Assembly: GCA_963680875.1 (NCBI GenBank)
Contig: OY804589.1
Location: forward strand, 21,472,413 to 21,536,412
Source of the DNA: Bathymodiolus brooksi
Lineage: Eukaryota; Mollusca; Bivalvia; Mytilida; Modiolidae
Reading direction: 5' to 3'
Length of the DNA stretch: 64,000 bases
In this document: positions 21,553-32,349 of the stretch, piece by piece
Layout: each line of letters opens with the position of its first letter
Position numbering within the stretch: position 1 is the first letter of the stretch
The notes under the pieces: model-generated
Databases searched by the model: none
Told to the model about the DNA's origin: nothing
What the model saw: only the letters and a program-made list of their open reading frames with translations
Position numbers and translations under genes: made by a program

Positions 21553-24082
21553 TTAGTCATAATTAGTCGTTGTTGTATCAATGTTCCATTTGGGCATATT
21601 GTCTCTAGTCGTGCTCATTTTAATCGTTTCTTTATAGCAATCATTTGTTGTTTGACTAGTACTGTTCATTGAAATGTTGACTAACTCAAGTTGTTTATCG
21701 ATTTGGTCGAAAAAAATGTTTGTAATTTTATCATGTACTGCCAATATCTTGTTGTTAAGTTGTTCTTTCATTTTAGAGTTAATATCCGAGTTTGTAGTTG
21801 CATTTACAGGTGAAATTGATGGATTATCACTTGACTGTTCATGTTGTTCTATACTCCTCTGTAATGTTTTTACCAGTAGTTCGAGTTCGGTGTTCTTAGC
21901 ATCGAGTTTATTGCAATACGTTTCCATTTCTATTCTACTTTTCCTTTGCTCAGATAGAGATTTTTCTCTTATTTTGAGTGTTTCCTCTACTTTTTTTTAT
22001 TTTGTTTCTTTATTTCGTAGTTCTCTTAATTTGGCTGATATGGATTCCTCATCATGACTTTTAGATATTGAACTTGGTAGTAAAATATTTGTATGTGATG
22101 TCTCGTATTTATCGGCATCGATGCAATGGTTTTCATTCAGAATATTTTGACTTTGTGTTTGTATTGCGTCAGTACATCTATTGTTATTACTGCTGGTTTC
22201 TTTCAGAATAGTGATTTCGCTCTCATTTTGGTTTCCAATTCATCTATATATGATTTACACGAGTAGCATGTTTTGTGATCGTTGTTAGTTTCCATACACG
22301 TCAAATGGTATGTGTTGTTACATGATGTACATAAGTCATAATTTCCGTCGTCAATTGTTTTGTCACATAGATTACAACGAGTTTCATCTTGTATTTCATC
22401 TGACCTTAGATTACATTCATTTAGAATAGCTATTGCATTAGCACAAATATTAGATTTTCCATTCTGACAGAGTGTACATATATAGTCTACTGTTGTTGTT
22501 GCTTCTATTGCTGTTATCTGTTCAGGATTAAGCTTTTCGCATTTGTAGTGTATCCAATGTTCGCCTACAGTTCAGTATGTGCTACGTGTTTTACAGTTCT
22601 TGCTGCATTTGCAACATGATATATCTTCAATTTCTTGTTGTTTTGTTGCTGGTGTCTTCCTGAGTTTATGCACGCTTGTAGTTGTTATATTTGTTCCTAT
22701 TATACGTTGCAATTGTTCGGCGAGTATGTTGTTCAGTTTATTCAGATTTATCTGGTTGCCATTATATGTGGCTGCATGAATAATGTCATGAATTCCAGTA
22801 ATATCTCTTTACACAAATAGCGTCAGATTTATGCCATTTACTTGGATTCTGCTACTAGTTAAATACAGATTGGTTGTACATGCAGGTTGTTCTTGTTCAT
22901 GTACTCGTATTGTAGTCTACACATTGTGGCGTTGTGTAGAGTCAGTGCTTTGTGTTATATAAGCCTTTCCAAGTGATTCTGGGAGGTTTTCATAATATAT
23001 AGTTGCGGCTATCTTAAATAGCTCAAATGTTGCTGCATCAGCAGTTACAACTAGTCCTCCTCTGGTGTATTCATACAGTGCGTTTTGGTGACGTTTGGTA
23101 GCATCTAGTTTTTTCTTCAACGCTTTGTCTATTTTGAGAGTGTTCGTATTTGTAATCGAGCTATATGTGCCACGCATGCTTCTAGTTTGATGTTTATTGT
23201 CATTTTTATATCTTGCAATACATACATTGGTGGCCATTGCTATTTCACCGTGCCAAGTTTTTTGTCTGGTAATGTTTCAGAGATAGTGTATACACAATAA
23301 AGGAGATGATCTAACCGACAAAAGTGCATTGTGGATGCCCCCACAGTTGACTAATGCCAGTTTTCGCAACAGTCCTTTTTTATTTGTAATTCCAGTTTCT
23401 TTAACCAAACTTTTGCCACATTTATACCTGGGTGGAGTCCGTCTTTGAGTAAGTTATAATTATATTGATCTCGAGGTGTTTGCTTTGTCTTTGAGTTTTT
23501 CCAGTGCTGCCGGCTGAGAACAGTTGAGAATACAGGTGATATATTGTTTAATCCAGTATTTATTTCCCTGGAATTTTGGTTTAGTTCATTAATTTGCGAT
23601 AGGAGTTCGTTGTCTAACTTCTTGAATTCAGAGTCTATTTGACCTTTGTATTTGCTATGCTCGTATATCGAGTACACAGGCGTTTCAACAAATGTTACTC
23701 TACAGTGTGGGTAATGATTCACCATTTCAGTAATTTGATGATATGTGTCAACTATATGATGAATACTGTCACTGTTTTCTCAAGCCAGATATATAAATGG
23801 TGGATTGTAGCTAGTAAGATCACATGTTGCTAGCCAGATGTAGACATGAATGTGATCGTGTTGTCCTATTTGATGATCTATGTTTTGTAATAGCCAGTTA
23901 TAACTACCATTCTTGCATTGCCATATGATTTAATTTTCTACCGGCGATTGTATATGTTCTCGTATGTAACTTCCCTTACTGTCCGATATAATAAGCAGTT
24001 TTCTAATGAGTGGTCCTGTAGGGGCTTGGTCCGCCTTTGAATTGATCTTCTCAAGGTATTTTATTAATTTGGAGTCGGTCAT
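21553..24082 (-). pseudogene. LINE ORF1 remnant: SGNH esterase-like, zinc fingers, coiled coil
   Basis: The likely start is ATG at 24082 (MTDSKLIKYLEKIN). Near residue 30 it reads LLIISDSKGSYI, which fits the GDS block of SGNH esterases, and further on IHVYIWLATCDLT and VTFVETPVYSIYE. At 22610-22460 and 22380-22250 there are two cysteine/histidine clusters (CCKC, HWIHYKC, YICTLC; then RCNLC, LCTSC, HLTC, CYSC) of PHD-like spacing. The last part, 21927-21553, is polar and predicted coiled coil. Esterase plus PHD in ORF1 is known from CR1-like LINEs. Several stops and frameshifts make it a pseudogene. Confidence 0.7.
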
Positions 24083-24559
24083 GTATAGTGCATATACTGT
24101 TAAAATGCTTCAATAGAATGTTTTTTTAAATTATATACTTTGTTTATATATATCTTCAATAAAATCTAAAACACAGGTGTGCCCCTGGTTTTATGATAAT
24201 TTAATGATTATCTCCCTTTGCGTGTAGAAGTTGTTTGTTTATCACTTCCCTATATTTGCGTGGTTTTTAAATCTTTTATGATTTTTACTTGATTGAACCT
24301 TGGATAAATGATTTTAAGTGTCTTTTTCCACTACTACTTGTTTCTACACAACAAATAAGAAAGATTTCTGTCACCAAGAATTTAAGCCGCCACCATTTGT
24401 ATTTACATCCCTCAATGTTTACTTCCGCTCGTTACACATATGCAAAAATTATGTATAAATGCTACGTACATATAAAAAAGTATCGGATACACAATAAATT
24501 GAGAGTATATACAAAAGTACAACATAATACTAACCAAATATCTGGTCAAAACTATTGAG
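24083..24559. other. Stretch upstream of the LINE, no gene seen
   Basis: It probably includes the 5' untranslated part of the LINE and flanking intron. No exon or repeat was recognised. Confidence 0.4.
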
Positions 24560-24730
24560 TATTTAGTAGATTTCATGTCAAAACAGGATATAACATGATT
24601 GTTTGTTTCTCTCGAATTATGAGTTGACCAAACACTCTAAACATTTTCGTATGAAATGAGTATTATGTACCCGCTTGACTTTGTTCTATTGTGACTTTTA
24701 TGATGATTTAGAAAAACAACATACGTTAGA

Positions 24731-24762
24731 CCAAGGATTTATATAGTACTATAAATCCTTGG
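24731..24762. repeat. Short perfect hairpin
   Basis: CCAAGGATTTATA and its complement face each other across a 6-bp loop. It is conserved at 31233-31264 in the second unit. Confidence 0.8.
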
Positions 24763-24947
24763 TTAGACCAATTCATAAAGAGTGCAAATGGTATTTGGGA
24801 CATTTTCTTTTCGACCTTGTGATTTTTCAATGTGATTATTATATCTTAATATCACATATTGATGTGAACACCTCATTTTTGAAACACTGTGATAATATCC
24901 GTCCTTGTGATAAATTGATTATGTAATATAACATATTATCGAAATAC

Positions 24948-25121
24948 CTGTGCATAAGATAGTTGTAGAGCATGATACCGTTTCATAGTCCAATCCTGAG
25001 CAAGGAGAACCGCCATTTACTGGTGTTGGATTGTTACAAGATCTATTTCGTGTCCTTGTTCCTCCAACACACGTCTTTGTGCACGGATTCCAGCTTCCCC
25101 ATGAACCCCAGTTTACATTTA
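24948..25121 (-). CDS. Receptor gene, TSP1 exon A
   Basis: The minus strand gives acceptor TTTGTATAG, a 174-bp exon and donor GTATTTCG, phase 1 to phase 1. It encodes one TSP1 repeat: NWGSWGSWNPC, the CTKTC motif, GGTRTRNRSCNNPTPVNGG and DYETVSCSTTILC, with the six expected cysteines and three tryptophans. It is a recent paralogue of the exon at 31450-31623: 14 base differences in 174, changing 8 residues. It is intact and in frame with the next exon, so it is likely used in the transcript, either together with its copy or as an alternative. Confidence 0.9.
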
Positions 25122-25261
25122 CTATACAAAGGAAATAAACATTAGCGTGGTCAATAACTGCAAAAACTATTAATGGAACAAAGTTACTTATGGTCTTTCT
25201 AGTTAAAGCACAATGTTTATATTTGCAATAAAATACCAAAGATATCTGATAAATATCGGTC

Positions 25262-25505
25262 TAACGCCACTTTCAACAATATTTTAGGCATTTCGTCACG
25301 GTAGGTTTTATTGGTGGAGTACTCGAAGAAAACGACCGACCTGTCGCTGGTAACTGACAAACTTTATCGCATAATGTTGTATCGAGTACACCTCACTATG
25401 GACGGGATTCGAACTCACAACGTCAGTGGAGATAGGCACTGATTGCACAGGTAGTTCTATATCGAACTATCACATGATCACGACCCCGAAGGCCCCTGTT
25501 AAATA
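25262..25505 (-). mobile_element. tRNA-derived SINE, family B, reversed
   Basis: Read on the minus strand it has GAGTTCGAATCCCG (B box), GGTGTACTCGATACAACATT, GTCAGTTACCAGCGACAGGT and a 3' end TGTTGAAAGTGGCGTTA. Its duplicate lies at 31775-32025. Confidence 0.75.
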
Positions 25506-25844
25506 CCGGATGTCAATTTATTCCATCTAATATTGTAATATTGCATCCTACATTATAATAATAAAAACGTAGATATCAAATTTAATACACACTAGGCGTT
25601 TCTGTAATAATCTCCATTATGTACGCTCAAAGTCAAAAGATTGGAAAACCAAATAAAAAATATTCTTATGTAGTAAGAACACCATAAGGGCATCAACAGG
25701 ATAGCCAAAAATCGGGCTATGGTCACATATGCCCGAGGGAGGAGAACAATAGTCTAAGTAATAATTACATTATTTAGTAACTGTATAATTTCAATTATAA
25801 CTATATCTAATAAATCATGTCAGTGTCGACACACTGGCTACTGG

Positions 25845-26510
25845 GTAGATGATACCTCCGGAGATTAATAGTCCACCAGCAGAGGTGTCATCCTAATGAG
25901 AGTAACACTGACTACTGGGTAGATGATATCTCCGGAGACTAATAGTCCACCAACAAAGGTATCACCCTATTGATAGTAACACTGACTACTGGGTAGATGA
26001 TATCTCCGGAGACTAATAGTCCACCAGCAAAGGTATCAACCTAGTAATAGTAACACTGACTAATGGGTAGATGATACCTCTGGAGACTAATAGTCCACCA
26101 GCAGAGGTATCAACCTAGTGATAATAACACTGACTACTGGGTAGATGATACCTCCGGAGACTAATAATCCACCAACAGAGGTATCAACCTAGTGATAGTA
26201 ACACTGACTACTGGGTAGATGATATCTCCGGAGACTAATAGTCCACCTGCAAAGGTATCAACCTAGTTATAGTAACACTGACTACTGGCTAGATGATACC
26301 TCTGGAGACTAATAGTCCACCAGGAGAGGTATTAACCTAGTGATAGTAACACTGACTACTAGGTGGATGATACCTCCGAAGACTAATAGTCCACCAGCAG
26401 AGGTATTAACCTAGTGATAGTAACACTGACTATTAGGTGGATGATACCTCCGGAGACTAATAGTCCATCAGCAGAGGTATCGATCCAGTGATAGTAATAA
26501 AAACGTAGAT
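25845..26510. repeat. 74-bp minisatellite, about 9 units
   Basis: Units contain ACTGGGTAGATGATACCTCC, GGAGACTAATAGTCCACC and GGTATCAACCTAGTGATAG. The duplicate array at 32350-34208 has about 25 units. No unique spacer separates the units. Confidence 0.9.
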
Positions 26511-26834
26511 ATCAAGTTTAGCGTGCATGACCTATATCATTATTTAGACAATATAATATGCTTAAATTAAAACTAATAAAATGTTACAAATATCTGTTAA
26601 ATATCTGTTTTTAATGTATTCCATATAATATAATAACATAGCATGCAACATTGTAATAAGTTCTGTTTTTCATAACCGCTATGTTTGTGGATGAACATGA
26701 TGATTAGTTGGTGCTAAGTCAATTTTAAGTATCAAGAATAAATTTCAAATCTACAAAGTATACATATACAATTATACAAATATAGCATCGTGGTTAGTAA
26801 GTAATAGACTATCGATATTACCTGTTTTTATGGT

Positions 26835-27281
26835 GAATTTATTCGTATGAGGCAGACTTCATACAGTGGCTTTTCAAGAAAAACGAAAAGAAGCTAGCCC
26901 GATCATTTAATTTCACATTCCGCTATATAGATTATGTCCTTTGACTAACTAATTCTAGGTTTGGTGATTTCGTTGATCGCATCTATCCCATTGAGCTTGA
27001 AATAAAGGATACCACAGATACAGATAGGTCTGCTTCATACCTTGACCTACTCCTCGAATTAGACATTGAGGGGAGATTAAGAACGAAACATTACGACAAT
27101 TTTCCCATTGTGAACTTTCCATTTATATGTATCAACATTCGAACAGCACCTGCATATGGAGTATATATCTCGCAGTTGATACGATATTCCAGAGCTTGTG
27201 ATTTCTATCAGGATTTCCTTGATAGAGGGTTGCTTCTAAGAAGGAAGCTACTGAACCAATGGTTCCTCTTAGTTAATTAAA
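26835..27281 (+). pseudogene. Reverse transcriptase fragment with catalytic region (Penelope-like type)
   Basis: One plus frame reads YEADFIQWLFKKNEKKLA, SFNFTFRYIDYVL, a stop, then SRFGDFVDRIYPIELE, SASYLDLLLELDIEG and APAYGVYISQLIRYSRAC, ending LLNQWFLLVN and a stop. The YIDY segment stands where the enzyme normally has YIDD, so the second catalytic aspartate is lost, and a nonsense codon follows. It covers the C-terminal third only. It is related to, but not the same subfamily as, the fragments at 6027-6340 and 35150-35395. The family placement is by resemblance. Confidence 0.75.
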
Positions 27282-27449
27282 GTTTTATTTAAGAAGGGTA
27301 TGTCGATAGATGATATGATTGCCAATATTATATAATCACCAAAAACGCTTATACCTATCTTTTATATAGAAAACGTTGTGTATTTTATTCATATTATATA
27401 CTAGTACTTGAGTATAACTTTTGAAAACCTTATCCTGTGCAATAAATGC

Positions 27450-27655
27450 TTGTCACCACTAAAGTAGTGAGTTTGAACCCCGTTCATGGCGAGGTGTACT
27501 AGAAACAACATTATGTGATAAATTTGTCAGTGACTTGCGGTAGGTCGGTTGTTTTCTCCGGGCACTCCGATTTCCTCCACCAATAAAACTAATCGCGACG
27601 ATATAGTTCAAATATTGTTGAAAGTGGCGTTAAAGACCATAAACCAAACCTGAAA
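27450..27655 (+). mobile_element. tRNA-derived SINE, family B, head truncated
   Basis: GAGTTTGAACCCCG is a degenerate B box; GGCGAGGTGTACTAG, TTTTCTCCGGGCACTCCGAT and TGTTGAAAGTGGCGTTAAA follow in the usual order. Confidence 0.75.
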
Positions 27656-27929
27656 TTTTTTATGCTTGTTTTTCTAATAACATTGGCTGAAATATTCATT
27701 GCAGATATTGTATGTACTGTTTGGAACACGAAATGCATTGGAAAACTGTAATCTTTTCCAGAAATAATAAATATATACTTGTAAGTTGTAAACTAGCTAT
27801 TCCCTTTGTATGTTATTCACAATTGGTGTATAACTTTAGAAAATAAATATACAGACTATGGAAGCTGCGATTGAAAACAAAATGAGACGATTTCCTAATG
27901 CATATACATGTATATATACTGAGCAAGAA

Positions 27930-29150
27930 AAGCTTAGCAACAAATATTTTTAATTCTATATTTTCAAAAATAATTTAGATTTCATTGCATAACAATAAAT
28001 ATATTGTACTAACAAACAATAACAACAATAAAGATGAAGATGAACATACACAAAATCGTAATTCACAAACTTCCTGATTGGCAATACGTGACACATGATG
28101 AATTCACACATACATCCACAATGTCAGTATCTTGTCCAGGCCCGTTGTCAGTAATGGTAGCTATGCATCTTTTTGCATGCCTCTGATGATTTGTTGGAAC
28201 TTGTACTGTGGAATGGCGTTCCATTCAATGATGGGCGCATTTTCCAATTCCTGGAAGGAGTTGAATGGAGGATGATTCTCTTGAATTTGTCTGTTTACCA
28301 TGTACAAAACATGTTCAATAGGAGCCAAATCAGGAGCACGACTCGGCCATGGTAATGTATTAATATTGTTGGCCTGTAAAAAGATCATGGAGAGACAAGC
28401 GGTGTGTGACCAAGCAATGTCCTGCTGAAAGACAAAACGAGTGTTTCTGTGCATGAGTAGCATCACGACAGGGCGTAAATGTCATCGCAGTAGCGCTGTG
28501 CATTCAGTGTTTGTCTTATCAGAATCAAGTTGGTCTTTCCTGCGTATTGTACTACTCCCCACAACAGTAACTAACTGCCACCAAAGCGGTCAACTGGCAT
28601 AACACAAGCCGCCGCAAAGCGTTCATCAGTCCGTCTCCAGAAACGAATGCGACCATCTGCAAACTTTAGTGTGAATCGAGATTCATCCGAAAAAAGTACT
28701 GTCCTCCAGTTTCGGCGCAATTGCTGATTTGTCCATGCGTGTCGCTGTATTTTGTGGTGGACAGTTAACTCCATCCTTTGTATGTGGTCTTATTGATTTG
28801 AAACGACAAGCTTTAAGTTTATTGCGGACTGATTGCGAGGATATGCGAACTCCAGTTGCTCTCCGTACTCTGTCGACAATCCTTGTTGCTGGTAAGAAGT
28901 GGTCACGACCTGATGTGATCCTGATGTAACGTTCTTCTCTAGGAGTGAGACGTTTTGGTCTACCGGATCTTGGCCTATCCTTAACTGTGCCAGTGGTCCT
29001 GAAACGTTGTGTTAACCTCCATATGGTTGTACGGTGAACACCAAATAACACAGCAACGTCATTTACGGTCATTTCTCCTTCCAACATACCGATGGCGGTC
29101 ATTCTGTGGAAATCCCTTAAAACTTTTGGTTACAAGAAAAATGTTTTTCT
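27930..29150 (-). mobile_element. Tc1-like DNA transposon remnant
   Basis: The span is set by the transposase frame and a possible terminus at 27934 (ACTGAGCAAGAAAAGCTTAG). I could not find the matching inverted end on the other side, so the outer limits are approximate. Confidence 0.6.
28161..29102 (-). pseudogene. Tc1-like transposase, broken
   Basis: The N-terminal part (29102-28683) has two helix-turn-helix regions: MTVNDVAVLFGVHRTTIWRL and a GRPKRLTPREERYI linker. The catalytic part shows the first aspartate in LFSDESRF (near 28680), the second in FQQDIAWSH (near 28410-28435) and the final glutamate in DLAPIEH (near 28311-28333), the DDE order of Tc1/mariner enzymes. The frame shifts near 28740 and stops at about 28570, so it is inactive. 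The transposon lies in a receptor-gene intron in the same orientation as the gene. Confidence 0.9.
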
Positions 29151-29151
29151 T

Positions 29152-29529
29152 CTGTTTTGAACCTTATTCAAGAACAAATTGTCGATGAAATAAATTTTCG
29201 GAAAGCATAAACAGGTAAGACCAGGAAAAAAAACCTACTGCACGTGCAGATGATTTTCGGCGCGAAATGACTGAGGCAAAATGTTATTGTATCTGTCTTA
29301 AATGTCTGTTGTCTTTATTAACCATATGCTGTCTATAATATTTATAGACGCAAAATGTGAAGGGAAAAAAAAAATATGCGAAAAAACAACGTTGTTGCTG
29401 AACTTTTTTTATTCAGTATATTATATGTACTCTTTGAAATTTATCCTGGTAATATTTTCATTATGCATACTGCATGTTATTAACAATCGGGGTATACCTT
29501 TACAAAGTTTTAATTTGCAGACTGCTGAT
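29152..29529. other. Intron stretch without recognisable feature
   Basis: No exon, SINE or repeat was recognised. An 80-codon open frame at 29302-29544 has no family resemblance. Confidence 0.4.
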
Positions 29530-29719
29530 CCTTTGTTGTGGTGAAAACATTTTATGACGTTTTACTCTTGTTGTATATTGCATGAACTTTTTTAAACAAG
29601 AAATGATCACTATCACTGAATCCTTTGTAAAAAATCTATTTATACTTGTAGGATTTTCAATATTTATCCTTTATGTTATTCTCACAGACTTAGGATGAAA
29701 AAACGTACTTACGTTGATT

Positions 29720-29722
29720 GAT

Positions 29723-29758
<36 letters not shown>

Positions 29759-29990
29759 GCTTAACGCCAATTTTAAGCAATATTTCAGCTATATCAAGCC
29801 GGAGTACCCGGAGAGAACAATCGGCCATGGGCAATCAACTGGTAAACTTTATCACTTGCGGCTGCAAGTCGAGTGCACCTTTTTTGTAATTTACAATGCC
29901 TTGCGCGAAACCACGCCGTATTGGTGATAGCCTTGTATGAGTTGTTAAGTTAATCCAACTACCTAGCTTAAAGAGCCACCCGGGCCCTCA
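29720..29990 (-). mobile_element. tRNA-derived SINE with TTGA tail, family C (unit 1)
   Basis: The plus strand starts with a (TTGA)n run at 29722-29757, then GCTTAACGCCAATTTTAAGC. On the minus strand the head is GGGCCCGGGTGGCTCTTTAA and GGTGGTTTCGCGCAAGGC-like sequence. It shares its 3' body with family B. Its duplicate is at 34395-34650. Confidence 0.75.
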
Positions 29991-30498
29991 TATTTAGGAA
30001 GATTCTAGAGGGAAAACATCTAATTTTTACTCATCTTACATATTTTATATACGTCTTTTAAAAAACTAAAATTGATGAAGTATGAAAACTTAAATGAGAA
30101 AAAGCATATCGTTTGATTCACTTTATATATTACACCAATCAATTACCTTTATTTGAACCCAAAGAAAAACAGGCTTAATGTTTTTCCCTCCTAATAAAGA
30201 TTTTTTTGCCGAAAAAAATCATTGCACATGAACATTTTCTTTTCCTCTCCTTTATGTGATCTAAGATAAGGAAGATACACTTGCATCTTTGTGTGTGTGT
30301 TGTTTTATTTTTTTTTTCAAATTGAATATATTTAATTTCTTGTTATTGTAATTACTGCGATCCACCCTAGTGTTTTACCTAGAAATGTTCAACATTTCAT
30401 AAATTTCTAAGTAAATTTTACATGCAAGTAACATAAGAAATCAATATTTATAAAGAATGATCTTAAAACAGCAGTTGTCTAATGTATATTTTTTCCTA
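29991..30498. other. Intron stretch, AT-rich, no gene seen
   Basis: Shared with 34651-35145 as part of the tandem unit. No coding sequence was recognised. Confidence 0.5.
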
Positions 30499-30700
30499 GG
30501 GACGAACCTTTTAACTTCCATGGTGGGGGGGGGGGGGGGGGGGGGGGTTATGGTTTCTTTCTAAAAAAATATTCTGATTCCCAATGCCGGTGAAAAAAAA
30601 TTATCTGATTTTGGTGGAGGAAAAAAAAAATATGTTTCAAATTTTTGTCATTTAACCTAATGATAAATTCTGGAACAAAATTGTGTGTCATCGCATAACC
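30499..30700. mobile_element. G-tract foldback element, intronic copy
   Basis: The start GGGACGAACCTTTTAACTT, a long G run and TTATGGTTTCTTTCTAAAAA match the left half of the element at 19029-19268, followed by TCTGATTTTGGTGGAGG. The second end is not found. Unit 2 lacks it at the matching site near 35150. Confidence 0.6.
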
Positions 30701-30884
30701 TGGTTCTGTGATGAACTAATTATGTAGATATGGTGATAATATAATATGTGTCTCTGTGATACCTAAATTTTGTATATACTGCGATATTATGTGCCTGTTT
30801 AATATCTGACCTGTGATTAAATAATTATGTAAATATTGTGAGTGAACATATCGTTATGTATCTTTTCAGTAAGGACTTGTCACC

Positions 30885-31010
30885 ACTGGTTTGTTATTGA
30901 TAATCTAATTAGGATACCAATTTTATAGTCTTTGGTTTGACCCGATCGGGGCTCGAAGCCATGATCTAATTTCAATTCAATCGAGACCAGCATGGAAACT
31001 ATAACACCAC
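30885..31010 (-). mobile_element. SINE family A head, reversed (unit 1)
   Basis: ATTTTATAGTCTTTGGTTTG and GACCCGATCGGGGCTCGAAG are the complement of the family A head. The duplicate is at 36115-36240. Confidence 0.6.
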
Positions 31011-31232
31011 GGATGCACCTAAGTGAACAGAAATCGTATCAGTGGTCAGTATGATGAGGAATAACTAAAGTAGATTTCATGACAAAACAGGATACAAAAT
31101 GATTTTTGTTTCTCTCGAATAATGAGTTGACCAAACACACTAAACATTTTCGTATGAAATGAGTATTAGGTGCCCCCTTGACTTTGTTCTATTGTGACTT
31201 TTATGATGATTTAGAAAACAACATACGTTAGA

Positions 31233-31264
31233 CCAAGGATTTATATTACTATATAAATCCTTGG
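31233..31264. repeat. Short perfect hairpin, second copy
   Basis: CCAAGGATTTATAT pairs with its complement across a 4-bp loop; the stem is one base pair longer than at 24731-24762. Confidence 0.8.
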
Positions 31265-31449
31265 TTAGACCAATTCATAAAGAGTGCAAATGGTATTTGA
31301 GACATTTTCTTTTCTACCTTGTGATTTTTCAACGTGATTATTATATCTTAATATCACATATTGATGTGAACACCTAATTGTCGAAACACTGTGATAATAT
31401 CCGTCCTTGTGATAAATTGATTATGTAAGATAACATATTATCGAAATAC

Positions 31450-31623
31450 CTGTGCATAAGATAGTTGTAGAGCATGATACCGTTTCATAGTCCAATCCTG
31501 GGCAAGGAGAACCGCCATTATCTGGTGTTGGATTGTTACACGATCTATACCGTGTCCTTGTTCCTCCAACACACGTCTTTGTACATGAAATCCAGCTTCC
31601 CCACGAACTCCAGTTTCCATTTT
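31450..31623 (-). CDS. Receptor gene, TSP1 exon B
   Basis: The 174-bp exon has acceptor TTTATAG and donor GTATTTCG on the minus strand, phase 1 to phase 1. It encodes NWSSWGSWISCTKTC, GGTRTRYRSCNNPTPDNGG and DYETVSCSTTILC, a complete TSP1 repeat. Compared with exon A at 24948-25121, four codons differ silently and eight change the residue, including G to S and N to I between or beside the ladder tryptophans and N to Y in the arginine strand. All cysteines and tryptophans are kept. In transcript order it follows the Ig exons directly. Confidence 0.9.
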
Positions 31624-31774
31624 CTATAAAAAAGAAATACACACTAGCGTGGTCAATAACTGCAAAAACTATTAATGGAGCAAAGTTACTTATGGTCTTT
31701 CTAGTTAAAGAACAATGTTTATATTTGCAATAAAATATCAAAGATATCTGCTATATACCTGCTATATATCGGTT

Positions 31775-32025
31775 TGGTGTAGTTTGATTTATGGTGTTCA
31801 ACGCCACTTTCAACAATATTTTAGGCATTTCGTCACGGTAAGTTTTATTGGTGTAGTACTCGGAGAAAACAACCGACCTGTCGCTGGTTACTGACAAACT
31901 TTATCGCATAATGTTGTATCGAGTACACCTTACTATGAACAGGATTCGAACTCACAACGTCAGTGGTGATAGGCACTGATTGCACAGGTAGTTCTATATC
32001 GAACTATCATGATCATGACCACGAC
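31775..32025 (-). mobile_element. tRNA-derived SINE, family B, reversed (unit 2)
   Basis: Duplicate of 25262-25505, with the same orientation and junctions and a few base changes. Confidence 0.75.
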
Positions 32026-32349
32026 AGCCCCTGTTAAATATCGGTTGTCAATTTATTCCATCTAATATTGTAAAATAGCATCCTACATTATAATAAAAAA
32101 AACGTAGATATCAAATTTAATACACACTAGGCGTTTTTGCAATAATCTCTATCATGTACGCTCAATGTCAAAAGATTGGAAACAAAATAAAAAAACATCT
32201 TATGGAGTAAGAACACCATATGGGCATAAACAGTATAGCCAAAAATCGGCCTATGGTCACATATGCCCGAGGGAGGAGAACAATACTCTTAGTAATAATT
32301 ACATTATTTAGTAACAATACAATTTCAATTATAAGTATATCTAACAAAC

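Larger units (their letters stand above)
24560..31065. repeat. Tandem genomic unit 1 carrying a TSP1 exon
   Basis: In order: a TSP1 exon with its introns, a SINE, the 74-bp minisatellite, then the SINE with TTGA tail and following sequence at 29530-30480, and the SINE-A piece at 30885-31010. The same order recurs at 31066-36300. Unit 1 additionally holds a reverse transcriptase fragment, a SINE and a Tc1-like transposon (26520-29530) that unit 2 lacks. Confidence 0.85.

Noticed and set aside
28173..28929. Plus-strand frames opposite the Tc1-like transposase
   Set aside because: They are antisense shadows of the transposase coding sequence.
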